A DNA stretch of 64,000 nucleotides, taken from assembly GCF_023150235.1 (NCBI RefSeq), contig NZ_JAKLLH010000003.1:62001-126000 (forward strand), read 5' to 3'. The notes under the pieces are model-generated. The model was not told the origin of the DNA. It made no database searches and saw nothing but the letters and a program-made list of their open reading frames with translations. Positions 8,991-18,507 of the stretch are shown in pieces (position 1 is the first letter of the stretch; each line of letters starts with the position of its first letter). The DNA comes from Azonexus sp. (lineage in GTDB: Bacteria > Pseudomonadota > Gammaproteobacteria > Burkholderiales > Rhodocyclaceae). A program made the translations under genes and the position numbers.

Positions 8991-10061
8991 TTGAAAAAAC
9001 TGAGCATCGAATGTCTGCAGCGGCTGGAGCCCATACGCGGCCTGTCGACTGCGCGTCTGGCGGAACTAGTGCAATGCTGCCACCTGGAGTGCGTCCCGGC
9101 GGGGGGCGACCCCTTGCGCCGCGAGGGCGACGCTCTGCGCTTCGTCTATCTGCTCGCCGGAGAACTCAAGATCGTCCTCCCCGACGGCACGATCAAGGTG
9201 ATTGTCGGCAGTTGCGAGCAGGCTTGCTGGCCGCTGGGCTACAAAACCCCGCCACCGCTGGCGAGCAAGGCGATTACCGATGTCGAGATGTTGCGCCTCG
9301 ATTTCGATCTGCTCGACATCATGATCACTTGGGACGAGCTGGCAACCGTGGCCGAGCGCAAGGCCGGTGACCGCGACGAACCGCCGCCCTGGAGCACGAT
9401 GACCGCCGCCTTCAGCGTCCGCAGCCTGGTTTCCGGTGCCTTGGCACGGCTGCCGCCGGCCCATATCCATGAATTGCTCGAAGCCTTCGAGCGTCTCACG
9501 GTCCACGCCGGCGAATATGTAATTCGCGAAGGCGAGCCGGGCGACTATTACTACCTGGTCGAAAGCGGGCGCTGCAGCGTTCTTCGTCAGCTGGGCGGCA
9601 GCGAGGTCGGCATTGCCGAGCTGCGGGCCGGCGACGCCTTCGGCGAGGAAGCACTGGTATCCGACGCGGCGCGCAATGCCTCGGTCAGAATGCGCACCGA
9701 CGGCGTCCTCCTGCGCCTGGCGAAGCCCGACTTCGACCGCCTGCTCAAGGCACCGCTGCTGCACGAAGTCTCGCGCGAGGAAGCCGGGCGGCGGATTGCG
9801 AGCGGACAGGCACGCTGGCTGGACGTTCGCTATGCCGCCGAATTCGCCCAGGACGGCCTGCCCGGCGCAATCAACATCCCCCTCAACGAAATTCGTACTG
9901 CATTTTCGCTACTCGATCGCGACATCGAGTACATCGCCTACTGTCACAGCGGCCGGCGCAGCGCGGCGGCGGCCTTCCTTCTCGCCCGCCACGGTTTCCG
10001 GGCCAGCTGGCTGCGTGACGAGCGCCCGGGCGGAATGCGCTGCAAGGAGAACCCGCAATGA
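8991..10061 (+). CDS. Double cyclic-nucleotide-binding protein fused to rhodanese
   Basis: The 356-residue protein starts at TTG; no nearby ATG is in frame and GGGGCAGG lies upstream. Two cNMP-binding-type beta-roll domains are seen. The first (about 8-110) is divergent. The second (about 155-265) has the better phosphate-binding-cassette pattern, GDAFGEEALVSDAARNASV. A rhodanese domain (about 265-350) has the active-site loop YCHSGRRS with Cys318. There is no DNA-binding domain, so this is not a CRP. It looks like an effector that couples cAMP level to sulfur/persulfide or redox chemistry. Its last four bases overlap the next gene (ATGA), showing tight coupling to the ATPase. Confidence 0.87.
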   Translation: MKKLSIECLQRLEPIRGLSTARLAELVQCCHLECVPAGGDPLRREGDALRFVYLLAGELKIVLPDGTIKVIVGSCEQACWPLGYKTPPPLASKAITDVEMLRLDFDLLDIMITWDELATVAERKAGDRDEPPPWSTMTAAFSVRSLVSGALARLPPAHIHELLEAFERLTVHAGEYVIREGEPGDYYYLVESGRCSVLRQLGGSEVGIAELRAGDAFGEEALVSDAARNASVRMRTDGVLLRLAKPDFDRLLKAPLLHEVSREEAGRRIASGQARWLDVRYAAEFAQDGLPGAINIPLNEIRTAFSLLDRDIEYIAYCHSGRRSAAAAFLLARHGFRASWLRDERPGGMRCKENPQ

Positions 10062-12385
10062 GCGACGTCGCCGGACGCCTGCTGTTCCTGAAAGACCTGC
10101 AGAAGGTCACCAACAAGATTCACGCGACCAGCAATATCGACGAAATCATGCTCGAGCTGTCGCAGGACATCTGCAACCTCTTCGATGCCGACCGCCTGAC
10201 CATCTATGCCGTCGCCGAAGATGGCCAGAGCATCGTTTCCAAGCTCAAGACCGGGCTGCATTCCTTCAAGGACATCCGCCTGCCGATCAACGATCAGAGC
10301 ATTGCCGGTTTTGTCGCGGCAAGCGGCCAGGTGGTCAATATCGCGGATGTATACGACGAGCAGCAGATGCAAGCCTACAGCCCGCGCATGCACTTCCTGC
10401 GCGAGGTCGATAAACGCACCGGCTACCGTTCGCGGCAGATGCTTGTCGTTCCCATCGTCGACACCCGCAACAAGCTGCTCGGCGTCTTGCAACTGATCAA
10501 CAACCGCCAGGGCGAGCGTTTTTCGCCGCTGGCGGAAGAAGGCGCCGGCGAGCTGGCTCAGACGCTGGCCGTTGCCTTCGCGCAGCGGCGCAAGCCGGCA
10601 CAGGTCATCCGCAGCCCCTACGACTACCTGGTCGCCGACGGCATTCTCAGCCCGGCGCAGATGGAAACGGCACAGCAAGGCGCCCGCGACCGGGGTGTCT
10701 CGCTGGAAGAGGTGCTGCGGGAAGAAATGCGGGTCGAAAAGGCAAGGATCGGCAATGCCTTGGCCAGGTTTTTCGCTGTCGATTACGAACCGGCCAATCC
10801 GGAGCGCGCCAAGCCGCTCGAACTCCTGCGCAACATCAAGCGCGAATATGTCGATGAAAGCCGCTGGCTGCCGCTAGAGGAAGGCCCCGACGGCTTGGTG
10901 ATCCTGGCGCTCGACCCGGAACGGACGCGTCAATCGCGGGTAGTTGGCAGCATTTTTCCCAAGGCCAGGCCGGTTTACCGTGTCACGACGGAGCAGGAAT
11001 TCCAGGAGACCGTGGATCGTTTCTTCGGCGCCCTGGGCGGCATGGGGTCGGTCAACGAATTGCTTTCCGGCATGAACGAGGGCGAAGAAGCCGGCGGCGA
11101 GGCCAGCGACGATGCCTCGGCCGCAGCCGACAACGAGCTGGTGCGCCTGGTCAACAAGATCATTGTCGACGCCTGCCAGCAAGGGGCTTCGGATATCCAT
11201 ATCGAACCGCGTCCCGGCAAGGAGAAAACCGTCGTCCGCTTCCGCAAGGACGGTTCGCTGGTCAATTACATCGAAATCCCCGCCGCCTACCGTTCGCCCC
11301 TGGTCACCCGCCTCAAGATCATGTGCGACCTCGACATCGCCGAAAAGCGCAAGCCGCAGGATGGCAAGATCAAGTTCAAGCGCTTTGGCCCGCTGGACAT
11401 CGAATTGCGCGTGGCGACCATACCTACCGCCGGGGGCATGGAAGACGTGGTGATGCGCATCCTGGCCGCCGGCGAGCCGATCAAGCTCGACCAGCTCGGC
11501 CTTTCCGGCTGGAACCGCAAGGAGCTTCTTTCCTGTATCGAAAAGCCCTACGGCCTGTTTTTCGTCTGCGGCCCGACCGGCTCGGGCAAGACTACCACCC
11601 TGCATTCGGTGCTCGGTTATCTCAACCGCCCGGAGACCAAGATCTGGACCGCCGAAGACCCGGTCGAGATCACGCAGAAGGGCTTGCGCCAGGTGCAGGT
11701 CAACAAGAAGGCCGGTCTCGACTTCCCCACGGTGATGAAGGCCTTCCTGCGGGCCGACCCCGACATCATCATGGTTGGGGAAATGCGCGATCCGGAAACG
11801 ACGGGCATCGGGATCGAGGCGTCGCTGACCGGGCACCTGGTTTTTGCCACCCTGCACACCAATTCGGCCCCCGAGTCGATCATCCGCCTGCTCGACATGG
11901 GCATGGACCCGTTCAATTTTGCCGACGCCTTGCTCGGCATTCTCGCCCAGCGGCTGGGAAAGCGCCTGTGCAAGGATTGTCGCGAGGCCTACCACCCCGA
12001 CGAGGAAGAAATCGGGCAATTGCTGCGCGAATACAGCAGCGAGCTGGAACATACCACCGTCTGGCGCCGCGACCCGGCGGCGGCGCTGGCGGCGATCCGT
12101 CGCGAATGGGAAACGGCTTTCGCGGTGGATGGACGCTTCACCCTCTACCGTCCTCGCGGCTGCGCCACCTGCAACGACACCGGCTATCGCGGGCGAGTCG
12201 GCCTGCATGAACTCCTGGTCGGTAGCGACCGGGTCAAGAAATTGATCCAGGAAAAGGCCCGCGTGGCCGAAGTCCTGGCCCTTGCGCTGGAAGAAGGGAT
12301 GCGCACCCTCAAAATGGATGGCATCGAGAAAATCCTTCAGGGCATCACCGATATCAAGCAGGTACGCGCCGTCTGTATCAAATAG
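10058..12385 (+). CDS. GAF-domain GspE/PilB-type secretion ATPase, orphan
   Basis: The 775-residue protein has an N-terminal GAF domain (about 10-175, ending VLQLINNRQGERF). Next comes an N-terminal T2SSE/MshEN-like region (about 185-330). The C-terminal type II secretion/type IV pilus ATPase core has Walker A GPTGSGKTT (505-513, Lys511), the Asp box EDPVEITQ, Walker B-like DPDIIMVGEMRDPETT and the His box TLHTNSAP. Two CxxC pairs (CKDC, CATC) form the usual zinc site. No pilin, secretin or inner-membrane platform gene lies nearby. MshEN-type domains can bind c-di-GMP, and an HD-GYP gene follows, so second-messenger control of a remote pilus or secretion machine is a reasonable inference. Confidence 0.87.
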   Translation: MSDVAGRLLFLKDLQKVTNKIHATSNIDEIMLELSQDICNLFDADRLTIYAVAEDGQSIVSKLKTGLHSFKDIRLPINDQSIAGFVAASGQVVNIADVYDEQQMQAYSPRMHFLREVDKRTGYRSRQMLVVPIVDTRNKLLGVLQLINNRQGERFSPLAEEGAGELAQTLAVAFAQRRKPAQVIRSPYDYLVADGILSPAQMETAQQGARDRGVSLEEVLREEMRVEKARIGNALARFFAVDYEPANPERAKPLELLRNIKREYVDESRWLPLEEGPDGLVILALDPERTRQSRVVGSIFPKARPVYRVTTEQEFQETVDRFFGALGGMGSVNELLSGMNEGEEAGGEASDDASAAADNELVRLVNKIIVDACQQGASDIHIEPRPGKEKTVVRFRKDGSLVNYIEIPAAYRSPLVTRLKIMCDLDIAEKRKPQDGKIKFKRFGPLDIELRVATIPTAGGMEDVVMRILAAGEPIKLDQLGLSGWNRKELLSCIEKPYGLFFVCGPTGSGKTTTLHSVLGYLNRPETKIWTAEDPVEITQKGLRQVQVNKKAGLDFPTVMKAFLRADPDIIMVGEMRDPETTGIGIEASLTGHLVFATLHTNSAPESIIRLLDMGMDPFNFADALLGILAQRLGKRLCKDCREAYHPDEEEIGQLLREYSSELEHTTVWRRDPAAALAAIRREWETAFAVDGRFTLYRPRGCATCNDTGYRGRVGLHELLVGSDRVKKLIQEKARVAEVLALALEEGMRTLKMDGIEKILQGITDIKQVRAVCIK

Positions 12386-12394
12386 GGAGCAAAC

Positions 12395-13984
12395 ATGGAT
12401 ACGCAGGCCCAGTTGTTGCAGCGCTTCGAGCAGTTGAACGAGATCGGCACCGCGCTATCGAGCGAGCGCGACATGAACCGCCTGCTGGAAAAAATCCTGC
12501 TCGCGGCCAAGCAGATCACCCGCGCCGACGGGGGAACGCTCTATCGCCTGGCGGAAGACAAGCGCCACCTGCACTTCGAGATCGTCCGCACCGATTCGCT
12601 GGGCATCGCATTCGGCGGCACCTCCGGCCAGCCCACCTCGGGCCTCTTTCCCGACCTGCCGCTGTACCACGAGGACGGAACGCCGAATACCGGCATGGTG
12701 GCCGCCTACGCAACGCTGACCGGCGTCACGGTCAATATTGCCGACGCCTACGCGGCGCAGGGCTTCGATTTTTCCGGCACCCGCCAATTCGATGCCGGCA
12801 CGGGCTACCGCTCGCGCTCCTTTCTCACCGTGCCGATGCGCAGCACACACGAAAAAGAGGTCATCGGCGTTCTGCAGCTGATCAATGCCATCGACCGGGA
12901 AAGCGGCGCAGTGCGTGAATTCTCGCTCGCCGACCAACACCTGGCCGAGTCGCTGGCCTCGCAGGCGGCGGTAGCCCTGAGCAACCGCCAGCTGATGCTG
13001 CAGCTCGAAGAACTGTTCGAGTCCCTGATCCGGCTGATCAACATCGCCATCGACGAAAAATCACCCTACACCGCCGGCCACTGCCAGCGGGTGCCGGAAC
13101 TGACCATGCTGCTTGCCGATGCCGTCGATGCCACGCGCGAAGGCCCGCTCGCCGATTTCAGGCTGACCGACGCCGACCGCTACGAACTGCGCATTGCCGC
13201 CCTGATGCACGACTGCGGCAAGATCACGACACCGGTGCACGTGGTCGACAAATCGACCAAGCTGGAATCGATCAACGACCGCATCCACCTGCTGGACCTG
13301 CGTTTTGAAGTACTCAAGCAAGCGGCCGAGGCACGCAAGTGGCAAGAGATCGCCGCTGGTGCGGACAGGGCGGCGGCAAGCGAAGAATGCGCCGCATTTT
13401 GCCGTCGTTGCGATGTGGACCGTGATTTTCTGCGCCGCTCCAATATCGGCAGCGAAAAAATGAGCGACGAGGACATCGCCCGCATCCGCAGCATCGCCAC
13501 CGCCTACCCCTGGCACGACGAACAGGGGCAGGCCACCGATTTTCTGAGCGCGGACGAATGCGAGAACCTCTGCATCCGCGCCGGCACCCTGAGTAGCGCC
13601 GAGCGCGAGATCATCAACAACCACATCGTCGCCACCATCCGCATGCTCGAACAACTCCCCTGGCCCCGGCATCTGCGCCGAGTGCCGGAATACGCCGGCG
13701 GCCACCACGAACGCATGGACGGCAAAGGCTACCCGAAAGGATTGAAGCGCGAACAGATGAGCTGGCAGGCACGGATGATGGGCATCGCCGACATCTTCGA
13801 GGCCCTGACGGCCAAGGATCGACCGTACAAACCGCCCATGCCGCTATCGCAGGCCCTGAAGATCATGGAGAAATTCCGCGACAACGGCCACATCGACCCC
13901 GACCTCTTCGCCGTTTTCGTCAACAGCAAGGTCTACCGCGACTACGCCCGACACTACCTGGACGCCGAGCAGATCGACTGCTGA
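12395..13984 (+). CDS. GAF/HD-GYP domain protein, probable c-di-GMP phosphodiesterase
   Basis: The 529-residue soluble protein starts with a GAF domain (about 5-195, with the phrase VLQLINAI shared in type with the preceding ATPase). An HD-GYP domain follows: H-x3-E-like TAGHCQRVPEL, the HD pair His272-Asp273 in LMHDCGK, and HHERMDGKGYPKGL with GYP at 445-447. An insertion of about 100 residues separates the HD and GYP halves and holds a cysteine cluster, EECAAFCRRC. Catalytic residues look intact, favouring activity on c-di-GMP. It is the last gene of the eight-gene block, nine bases after the ATPase, and converges with the glycosyltransferase gene. Confidence 0.9.
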   Translation: MDTQAQLLQRFEQLNEIGTALSSERDMNRLLEKILLAAKQITRADGGTLYRLAEDKRHLHFEIVRTDSLGIAFGGTSGQPTSGLFPDLPLYHEDGTPNTGMVAAYATLTGVTVNIADAYAAQGFDFSGTRQFDAGTGYRSRSFLTVPMRSTHEKEVIGVLQLINAIDRESGAVREFSLADQHLAESLASQAAVALSNRQLMLQLEELFESLIRLINIAIDEKSPYTAGHCQRVPELTMLLADAVDATREGPLADFRLTDADRYELRIAALMHDCGKITTPVHVVDKSTKLESINDRIHLLDLRFEVLKQAAEARKWQEIAAGADRAAASEECAAFCRRCDVDRDFLRRSNIGSEKMSDEDIARIRSIATAYPWHDEQGQATDFLSADECENLCIRAGTLSSAEREIINNHIVATIRMLEQLPWPRHLRRVPEYAGGHHERMDGKGYPKGLKREQMSWQARMMGIADIFEALTAKDRPYKPPMPLSQALKIMEKFRDNGHIDPDLFAVFVNSKVYRDYARHYLDAEQIDC

Positions 13985-14023
13985 ACCCCAAGCCGCCGGA
14001 TCGGGGCAGGTCCGGCAGCGCCG

Positions 14024-16675
14024 CTACCGAACGCAGCATTCGCCCGGCGGCAAACCCCGCCGATGCCGCTCGGCCATGGCGGCATAAACGGATTCCAGTT
14101 CGGCGGCAAATCCGGGGGCATCCAGCAGGCGCGGCATGGCTTGCCGTAAACGAGCCTGAATCGAGATCAAGAGATCGGGCTCGGCATACAAGCGTACCGC
14201 CAGCGAGGAATACGCCTCCCAATCGGCACAAATCAGTTCATCGAGCCCCAGGTGCCAAAGCAGGCTGCCGGCCACGCGGCTGGGAAAACTCCGCCCCGCC
14301 CGCGTCAACACCGGCACCCCCTGCCGCAGCGCGTCGCTGGCGGTGGTATGAGCACCGTAAGGAAAGGTATCGAGCAACAGGTCGGCATGCTGCAGGCGGG
14401 CCAGATGCCCGGCATGTGGCACCACCGGCGCCCAGATCAGACGCTCCGGCGCCAGGCCGTGCGCAGTCCAGCAATCGAGCAAGGCCTGCTTCGCCTCCGC
14501 CGCCGGCTCGAACAGCCAGAGCACACTCCGCGGACAGGCGGCAACAATGCGGCACCAGAGGGTAAACACCTCCCGCGTCAGCTTGTAGACCTGGTTGAAG
14601 GAGGCAAAGACAAAGCCAGTGGCTGGCAAACCCCAATCGCTACGCTGCAGCGGCTCGCCCACCGTCTGCTCGCGGTCCGCCGGCTGGTAGCACCGCGACA
14701 AACGCAGGGGAAATTCGCCATATTCACGGTCGACCGTGGAAAAAGACATTTTTTCCCCAGGATGGATGAAATGATCGACGAGGATGTAATCGACCGCCGG
14801 CGTCGCCATCAACCCGGGAAAACCCAGCCAATTGACCTGAATCGGCGCCGGCCGCGAAGCCAGCACCTCCGGCAGGGCGCGATGGGTATACGCCTTGAGA
14901 TCGACGAGAATGTCGATGCCATCGCGCCGGATCGCGGCCGCCATATCCCGGGGTTTGACCCCGGCCAGATCGCGGAAATGCTCGACTGCCGCCTGCACCC
15001 GCCGCCGCATGGGGCTGCCATCGTCCGGCCCGTAGGAATAAGCAAAGACCTCGACCTGCTGGCGCTGATGGCTGGCCAGCACATCGACCAGCAAATACGC
15101 CGTGGCATGGGCGTGCAGGTCGGAAGAAAGGTAGCCGATACGCAGTCGGCGCGTGGTCGGGATCGCCCTTCCCGCACGCCAGGGCTGCGCCTGCGGCACC
15201 GCCTCCAGGGCATAGGCTCGCGCCGAACGCCAATGCAGTTCGGGGTCGTCGCTCAGGGCCAGCGCACTGAAAGGATTAACGGATTCCGGCCAGCTCGCTT
15301 GGCCGTCCGGCAGGCTTCTCGCCTGCAACAGCTTCTCGCAACTCGTCCAGTCCGCCAGCCGGGTCAGCGTATCCACATAATTGCCGAACAGGCGATAGCC
15401 CATGGCCGTCGCCGCCCCCGCCCGCTCCAGACAAGCTCGCGCCGCCCTCAGATCGCGAAGATCGAAATAGGCACGCCCGAGATTGCCGAGCAGGGCCGGG
15501 CGCCACGCCGCCATTTCGCCCACCGCCCCTTCCCCCTCCGCGTCCGCCGCCAGCGCCAAGGAATAAGCCTCGACTGCACCGGCATAATCGTCGGCCAGAT
15601 GGCGGCAGAGGCCGAGGTTGTAACAAGCAAGAGGATTACCCGGCTGGCACCGCAGGGCAGCCTCCAGACAACGCCGCGCCTCCGGCAGGTCTTTCTCGTT
15701 CAGCGCCTGCTGTCCAAGGTTGATCCAGGCTTCGGCCGCCTGCGCCGGGCGGCAGTCAGGCAGGGAAAGCGCGTTCCGCCACCCACGCCGCGCTGCGGCA
15801 TCGTCGCCGGCCAGGCTATCGCGCCGGGCAAGCAATAAAGCAGCCCCCGCCACCCGTGCCGAGAGCGCTTTCACGGTCGACCGCAAAAAATCGGGAAAAT
15901 CCAGCATACCGTCCGCCAGCAGGGCCTGCCCCCAGGCCAGTGCCATTCCGGCCTCCTCCGGCGCCAGTTCACAAGCCCGCCGGTAGGCCTCCCGAGCTTC
16001 ATCCCGACGCCCCACCCGCGACAACAGCCGCCCCCAGTTCAACCAGGCAGGCGCAAGCCGGGGCGCGTATTCAATCGCCGCCTGCAAATGCCGCTGCGCC
16101 TCATCGACCTCGCCGGCATTCAACAAGGCATTGCCGAGGTTGCACAGCACTTCGCCCCGACTCTCCGGCAGCAACGGCAATAATTGCCGCCAGACTTCGA
16201 CCGCTGCCGGCCAATCACCCATGCCCTCACAACACTCGACCCAGCGCTGCCGCAGCACCGGGTCGCCGGCATCCGTCAAGGCCAAAGCCTGCCAGATAGC
16301 AGCGGCATCCGCCCAATTTCCCTCGGCCATTGCCAGGCGGGTGCGGAAAAACGCCAACTTTCCCCAAGCAGGATCGCCGGCACTCAACTCATCGAGGACC
16401 CGCGAAACCTGGGCCAGCCGTCCGCACTGCAACAAACTCTCCAGGTAATTTGCCCGAATATGCAGCTTTTCCGGCCCCAGGCGGAAAGCCAGCGCCAGAT
16501 GCTCGCAGGCCTCCTCCCCCCGCCCACGCAGCAAAAGCACGCAGCCCAGCCACTGCCGCGACTCGGCATCGCCGGGCCAGCGCCGGCAGGCATCGAGTGC
16601 CTGCGCCTCGGCCTCGTCCAAAGCCCCAGCCCGCACCAGCCCCGCAATTCGCACATTTACATCGGCAACATCCAT
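14024..16675 (-). CDS. TPR-containing SPINDLY/OGT-like glycosyltransferase, candidate flagellin glycosyltransferase
   Basis: The 883-residue protein has TPR repeats over about residues 1-470 and a C-terminal GT41-type catalytic region. Matching motifs are [68 protein letters not shown] and [26 protein letters not shown]. These are the signature blocks of bacterial O-GlcNAc-transferase relatives. I took ATG 16675 because AAGGTG precedes it; a longer in-frame extension would cross the flagellin promoter. It diverges from flagellin 1, so modification of flagellin Ser/Thr is the best guess for its target. The gene carries two copies of the recurrent palindrome (14724, 15870). Confidence 0.87.
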   Translation of the reverse strand: MDVADVNVRIAGLVRAGALDEAEAQALDACRRWPGDAESRQWLGCVLLLRGRGEEACEHLALAFRLGPEKLHIRANYLESLLQCGRLAQVSRVLDELSAGDPAWGKLAFFRTRLAMAEGNWADAAAIWQALALTDAGDPVLRQRWVECCEGMGDWPAAVEVWRQLLPLLPESRGEVLCNLGNALLNAGEVDEAQRHLQAAIEYAPRLAPAWLNWGRLLSRVGRRDEAREAYRRACELAPEEAGMALAWGQALLADGMLDFPDFLRSTVKALSARVAGAALLLARRDSLAGDDAAARRGWRNALSLPDCRPAQAAEAWINLGQQALNEKDLPEARRCLEAALRCQPGNPLACYNLGLCRHLADDYAGAVEAYSLALAADAEGEGAVGEMAAWRPALLGNLGRAYFDLRDLRAARACLERAGAATAMGYRLFGNYVDTLTRLADWTSCEKLLQARSLPDGQASWPESVNPFSALALSDDPELHWRSARAYALEAVPQAQPWRAGRAIPTTRRLRIGYLSSDLHAHATAYLLVDVLASHQRQQVEVFAYSYGPDDGSPMRRRVQAAVEHFRDLAGVKPRDMAAAIRRDGIDILVDLKAYTHRALPEVLASRPAPIQVNWLGFPGLMATPAVDYILVDHFIHPGEKMSFSTVDREYGEFPLRLSRCYQPADREQTVGEPLQRSDWGLPATGFVFASFNQVYKLTREVFTLWCRIVAACPRSVLWLFEPAAEAKQALLDCWTAHGLAPERLIWAPVVPHAGHLARLQHADLLLDTFPYGAHTTASDALRQGVPVLTRAGRSFPSRVAGSLLWHLGLDELICADWEAYSSLAVRLYAEPDLLISIQARLRQAMPRLLDAPGFAAELESVYAAMAERHRRGLPPGECCVR

Positions 16676-16680
16676 CAATC

Positions 16681-16697
16681 TGGCACCTTTATTGCTT
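16681..16697 (+). promoter_or_regulatory. Sigma-54 promoter of flagellin 1
   Basis: TGGCACCTTTATTGCTT matches the sigma-54 consensus TGGCACG-N4-TTGCW with one substitution, and the invariant GG and GC are exactly 10 bases apart. It lies about 90 bases before the flagellin 1 start and six bases from the divergent glycosyltransferase start. Confidence 0.8.
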
Positions 16698-16785
16698 AAA
16701 AAGCGGCAGCAACGCCTGCACTGCGAAGCCAACCAAAAAGTCAGACCCGGCAAGCGGCCGGAAAACAGGATTGAGGAGTTTAGCC

Positions 16786-18327
16786 ATGCAAGTCATCAAC
16801 ACCAACATTCCGTCGTTGAACTCTCAACGACACCTCAGCCAGACCAGCGCTTCGCTGAGCACCGCGCTGCAACGCCTGAGCTCCGGCCTGCGCATCAACT
16901 CCGCCAAGGACGACGCCGCCGGCCTCGCCATCTCCGAGCGCATGACCGGACAAATTCGCGGCCAGGACCAAGCCCGCCGCAACGCCAACGACGGCGTGTC
17001 GCTGGCACAGACGGCAGAAGGGGCGCTGAATCAGATGAGCACGATTCTGCAGCGGATTCGTGAGCTTTCGGTTCAGTCGGTTAATGCCTCGAACACTTCG
17101 TCGGATCGCCAAGCCCTGAATGCCGAAGTTTCACAACTGGTATCAGAGCTTGATCGCTTCGCCACCACCGCCGAATTCAACGGGATGAAATTATTCGATG
17201 GCACGTTCGGGACCGCAACCTATCAAGTCGGGGCGAATGCAAACCAGACCATCACGTCGACCACTGCGAATTATCGGGCCACGCAGTACGGAACATTTCA
17301 GGTCAATAATGCCAACTCAACAGGCAAGACATATGCCACCTCAGGCCAAACCGCAACCGGCACCAGCGCTGGCGTCGGCAACATTTCTGGCACCGTCGTT
17401 TCTGGCTCGAGTGCAGCCAACTCCAAGCTAGTTATAAATGGCGCAGGCGGCTCGGCAACCGTTGGTGTAACAAGCGGTTCATCAGCAAAGGAAATTGCCT
17501 CCGCCGTGAACGCGGCAGGATATACCGGCGTCAAGGCAACAGCTACCACGAATGCTACCATTCAGTTTTCCGGACAAGCGACAACCACCAACTACACATT
17601 CAACCTAACAGGAAGCAACACCTCTCAGGTTCAAGTCAGTTTTACCGTCGGCGCTACCAATACCGCAGCCGGCTTATCTGCCGCTATTACTGCATTTAAT
17701 GACGTATCATCAAAAACGGGAATCACCGCCAAGCTCAATGCAAGCGCCGACGGAGTCGAACTGACAGCCTCGGACGGCAGCAACATTGTTCTGGACAACG
17801 TAGCCAATCCGTCAGCCAGCTCTGGCTCCTTCACGGTCTCGGGAACACAAAATACCGGCTCAGCCATTTCTGGAGGACTGGCCGTCAGCATTGGCGGACA
17901 GCTGACGTTCGACTCAGACAAATCGTACAACGTTGCAACATCAGGGGCCACACTGGTATCCGGCGCGATCGGCGCCCAAGTAACATCAGGTGGCGCGATC
18001 ATTGGATCACTTCAAGCAGTGGCCAATCTCGATATTTCCACAGCCGACGGGGCAACTGCAGCCATCCGCATTACCGACTCCGCCATTCAGTCAATCAACA
18101 ATCAGCGAGCCATTTTTGGTGCGCTACAAAGCCGCTTTGAAAACACCATTGCCAACCTGCAGACATCTTCCGAGAACTTATCTGCTGCACGTAGCCGTAT
18201 CCGCGATGCCGATTTTGCTGCTGAAACAGCCTCACTGACACGTGCACAAATTCTGCAACAGGCTGGTACAGCCATGCTGGCTCAGGCCAACCAGATTCCG
18301 CAGGGAGTCCTCAGCTTACTGAAATAA
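16786..18327 (+). CDS. fliC: Flagellin (copy 1)
   Basis: The 513-residue protein has the conserved flagellin D0/D1 N terminus ([54 protein letters not shown]) and C terminus ([34 protein letters not shown]). Between them lie surface domains with flagellin-IN-like repeats. It is secreted by the flagellar export apparatus and polymerises into the filament. The ATG is preceded by GAGGAG; an upstream in-frame extension belongs to the antisense gene region. Base composition changes inside the gene. The first roughly 270 bases use GC-rich codons like the neighbours, while the rest is clearly more AT-rich. Confidence 0.97.
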   Translation: MQVINTNIPSLNSQRHLSQTSASLSTALQRLSSGLRINSAKDDAAGLAISERMTGQIRGQDQARRNANDGVSLAQTAEGALNQMSTILQRIRELSVQSVNASNTSSDRQALNAEVSQLVSELDRFATTAEFNGMKLFDGTFGTATYQVGANANQTITSTTANYRATQYGTFQVNNANSTGKTYATSGQTATGTSAGVGNISGTVVSGSSAANSKLVINGAGGSATVGVTSGSSAKEIASAVNAAGYTGVKATATTNATIQFSGQATTTNYTFNLTGSNTSQVQVSFTVGATNTAAGLSAAITAFNDVSSKTGITAKLNASADGVELTASDGSNIVLDNVANPSASSGSFTVSGTQNTGSAISGGLAVSIGGQLTFDSDKSYNVATSGATLVSGAIGAQVTSGGAIIGSLQAVANLDISTADGATAAIRITDSAIQSINNQRAIFGALQSRFENTIANLQTSSENLSAARSRIRDADFAAETASLTRAQILQQAGTAMLAQANQIPQGVLSLLK

Positions 18328-18349
18328 CCCGGCAAAACTCCAAAATCCT

Positions 18350-18378
18350 TGAGCCCGGCCACTGCGCCGGGTTTTTTT
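18350..18378 (+). terminator. Rho-independent terminator of flagellin 1
   Basis: CCCGGC (18354-18359) and GCCGGG (18366-18371) form a stem with a six-base loop, followed by seven T residues. It ends the flagellin 1 transcript before the promoter of flagellin 2. Confidence 0.9.
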
Positions 18379-18418
18379 ACGAAGCCAAAGTCGAGCAGAA
18401 AAACACATCGGCAACTCC

Positions 18419-18445
18419 TAAAGTTCGCTGGCCACTCGCCGTAAT
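18419..18445 (+). promoter_or_regulatory. Sigma-28 (FliA) promoter of flagellin 2
   Basis: TAAAGTTC, an 11-base spacer and GCCGTAAT match the sigma-28 consensus TAAAGTTT-N11-GCCGATAA closely, with identical spacing. The site sits about 60 bases before the flagellin 2 start codon. fliA itself is in this window at 57741. Confidence 0.8.
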
Positions 18446-18507
18446 ACTCCCTGAGCACGAGGTTTTCCCGCCTTGGATGCTGGTTAACGAATATCAAGGA
18501 GTGCATC

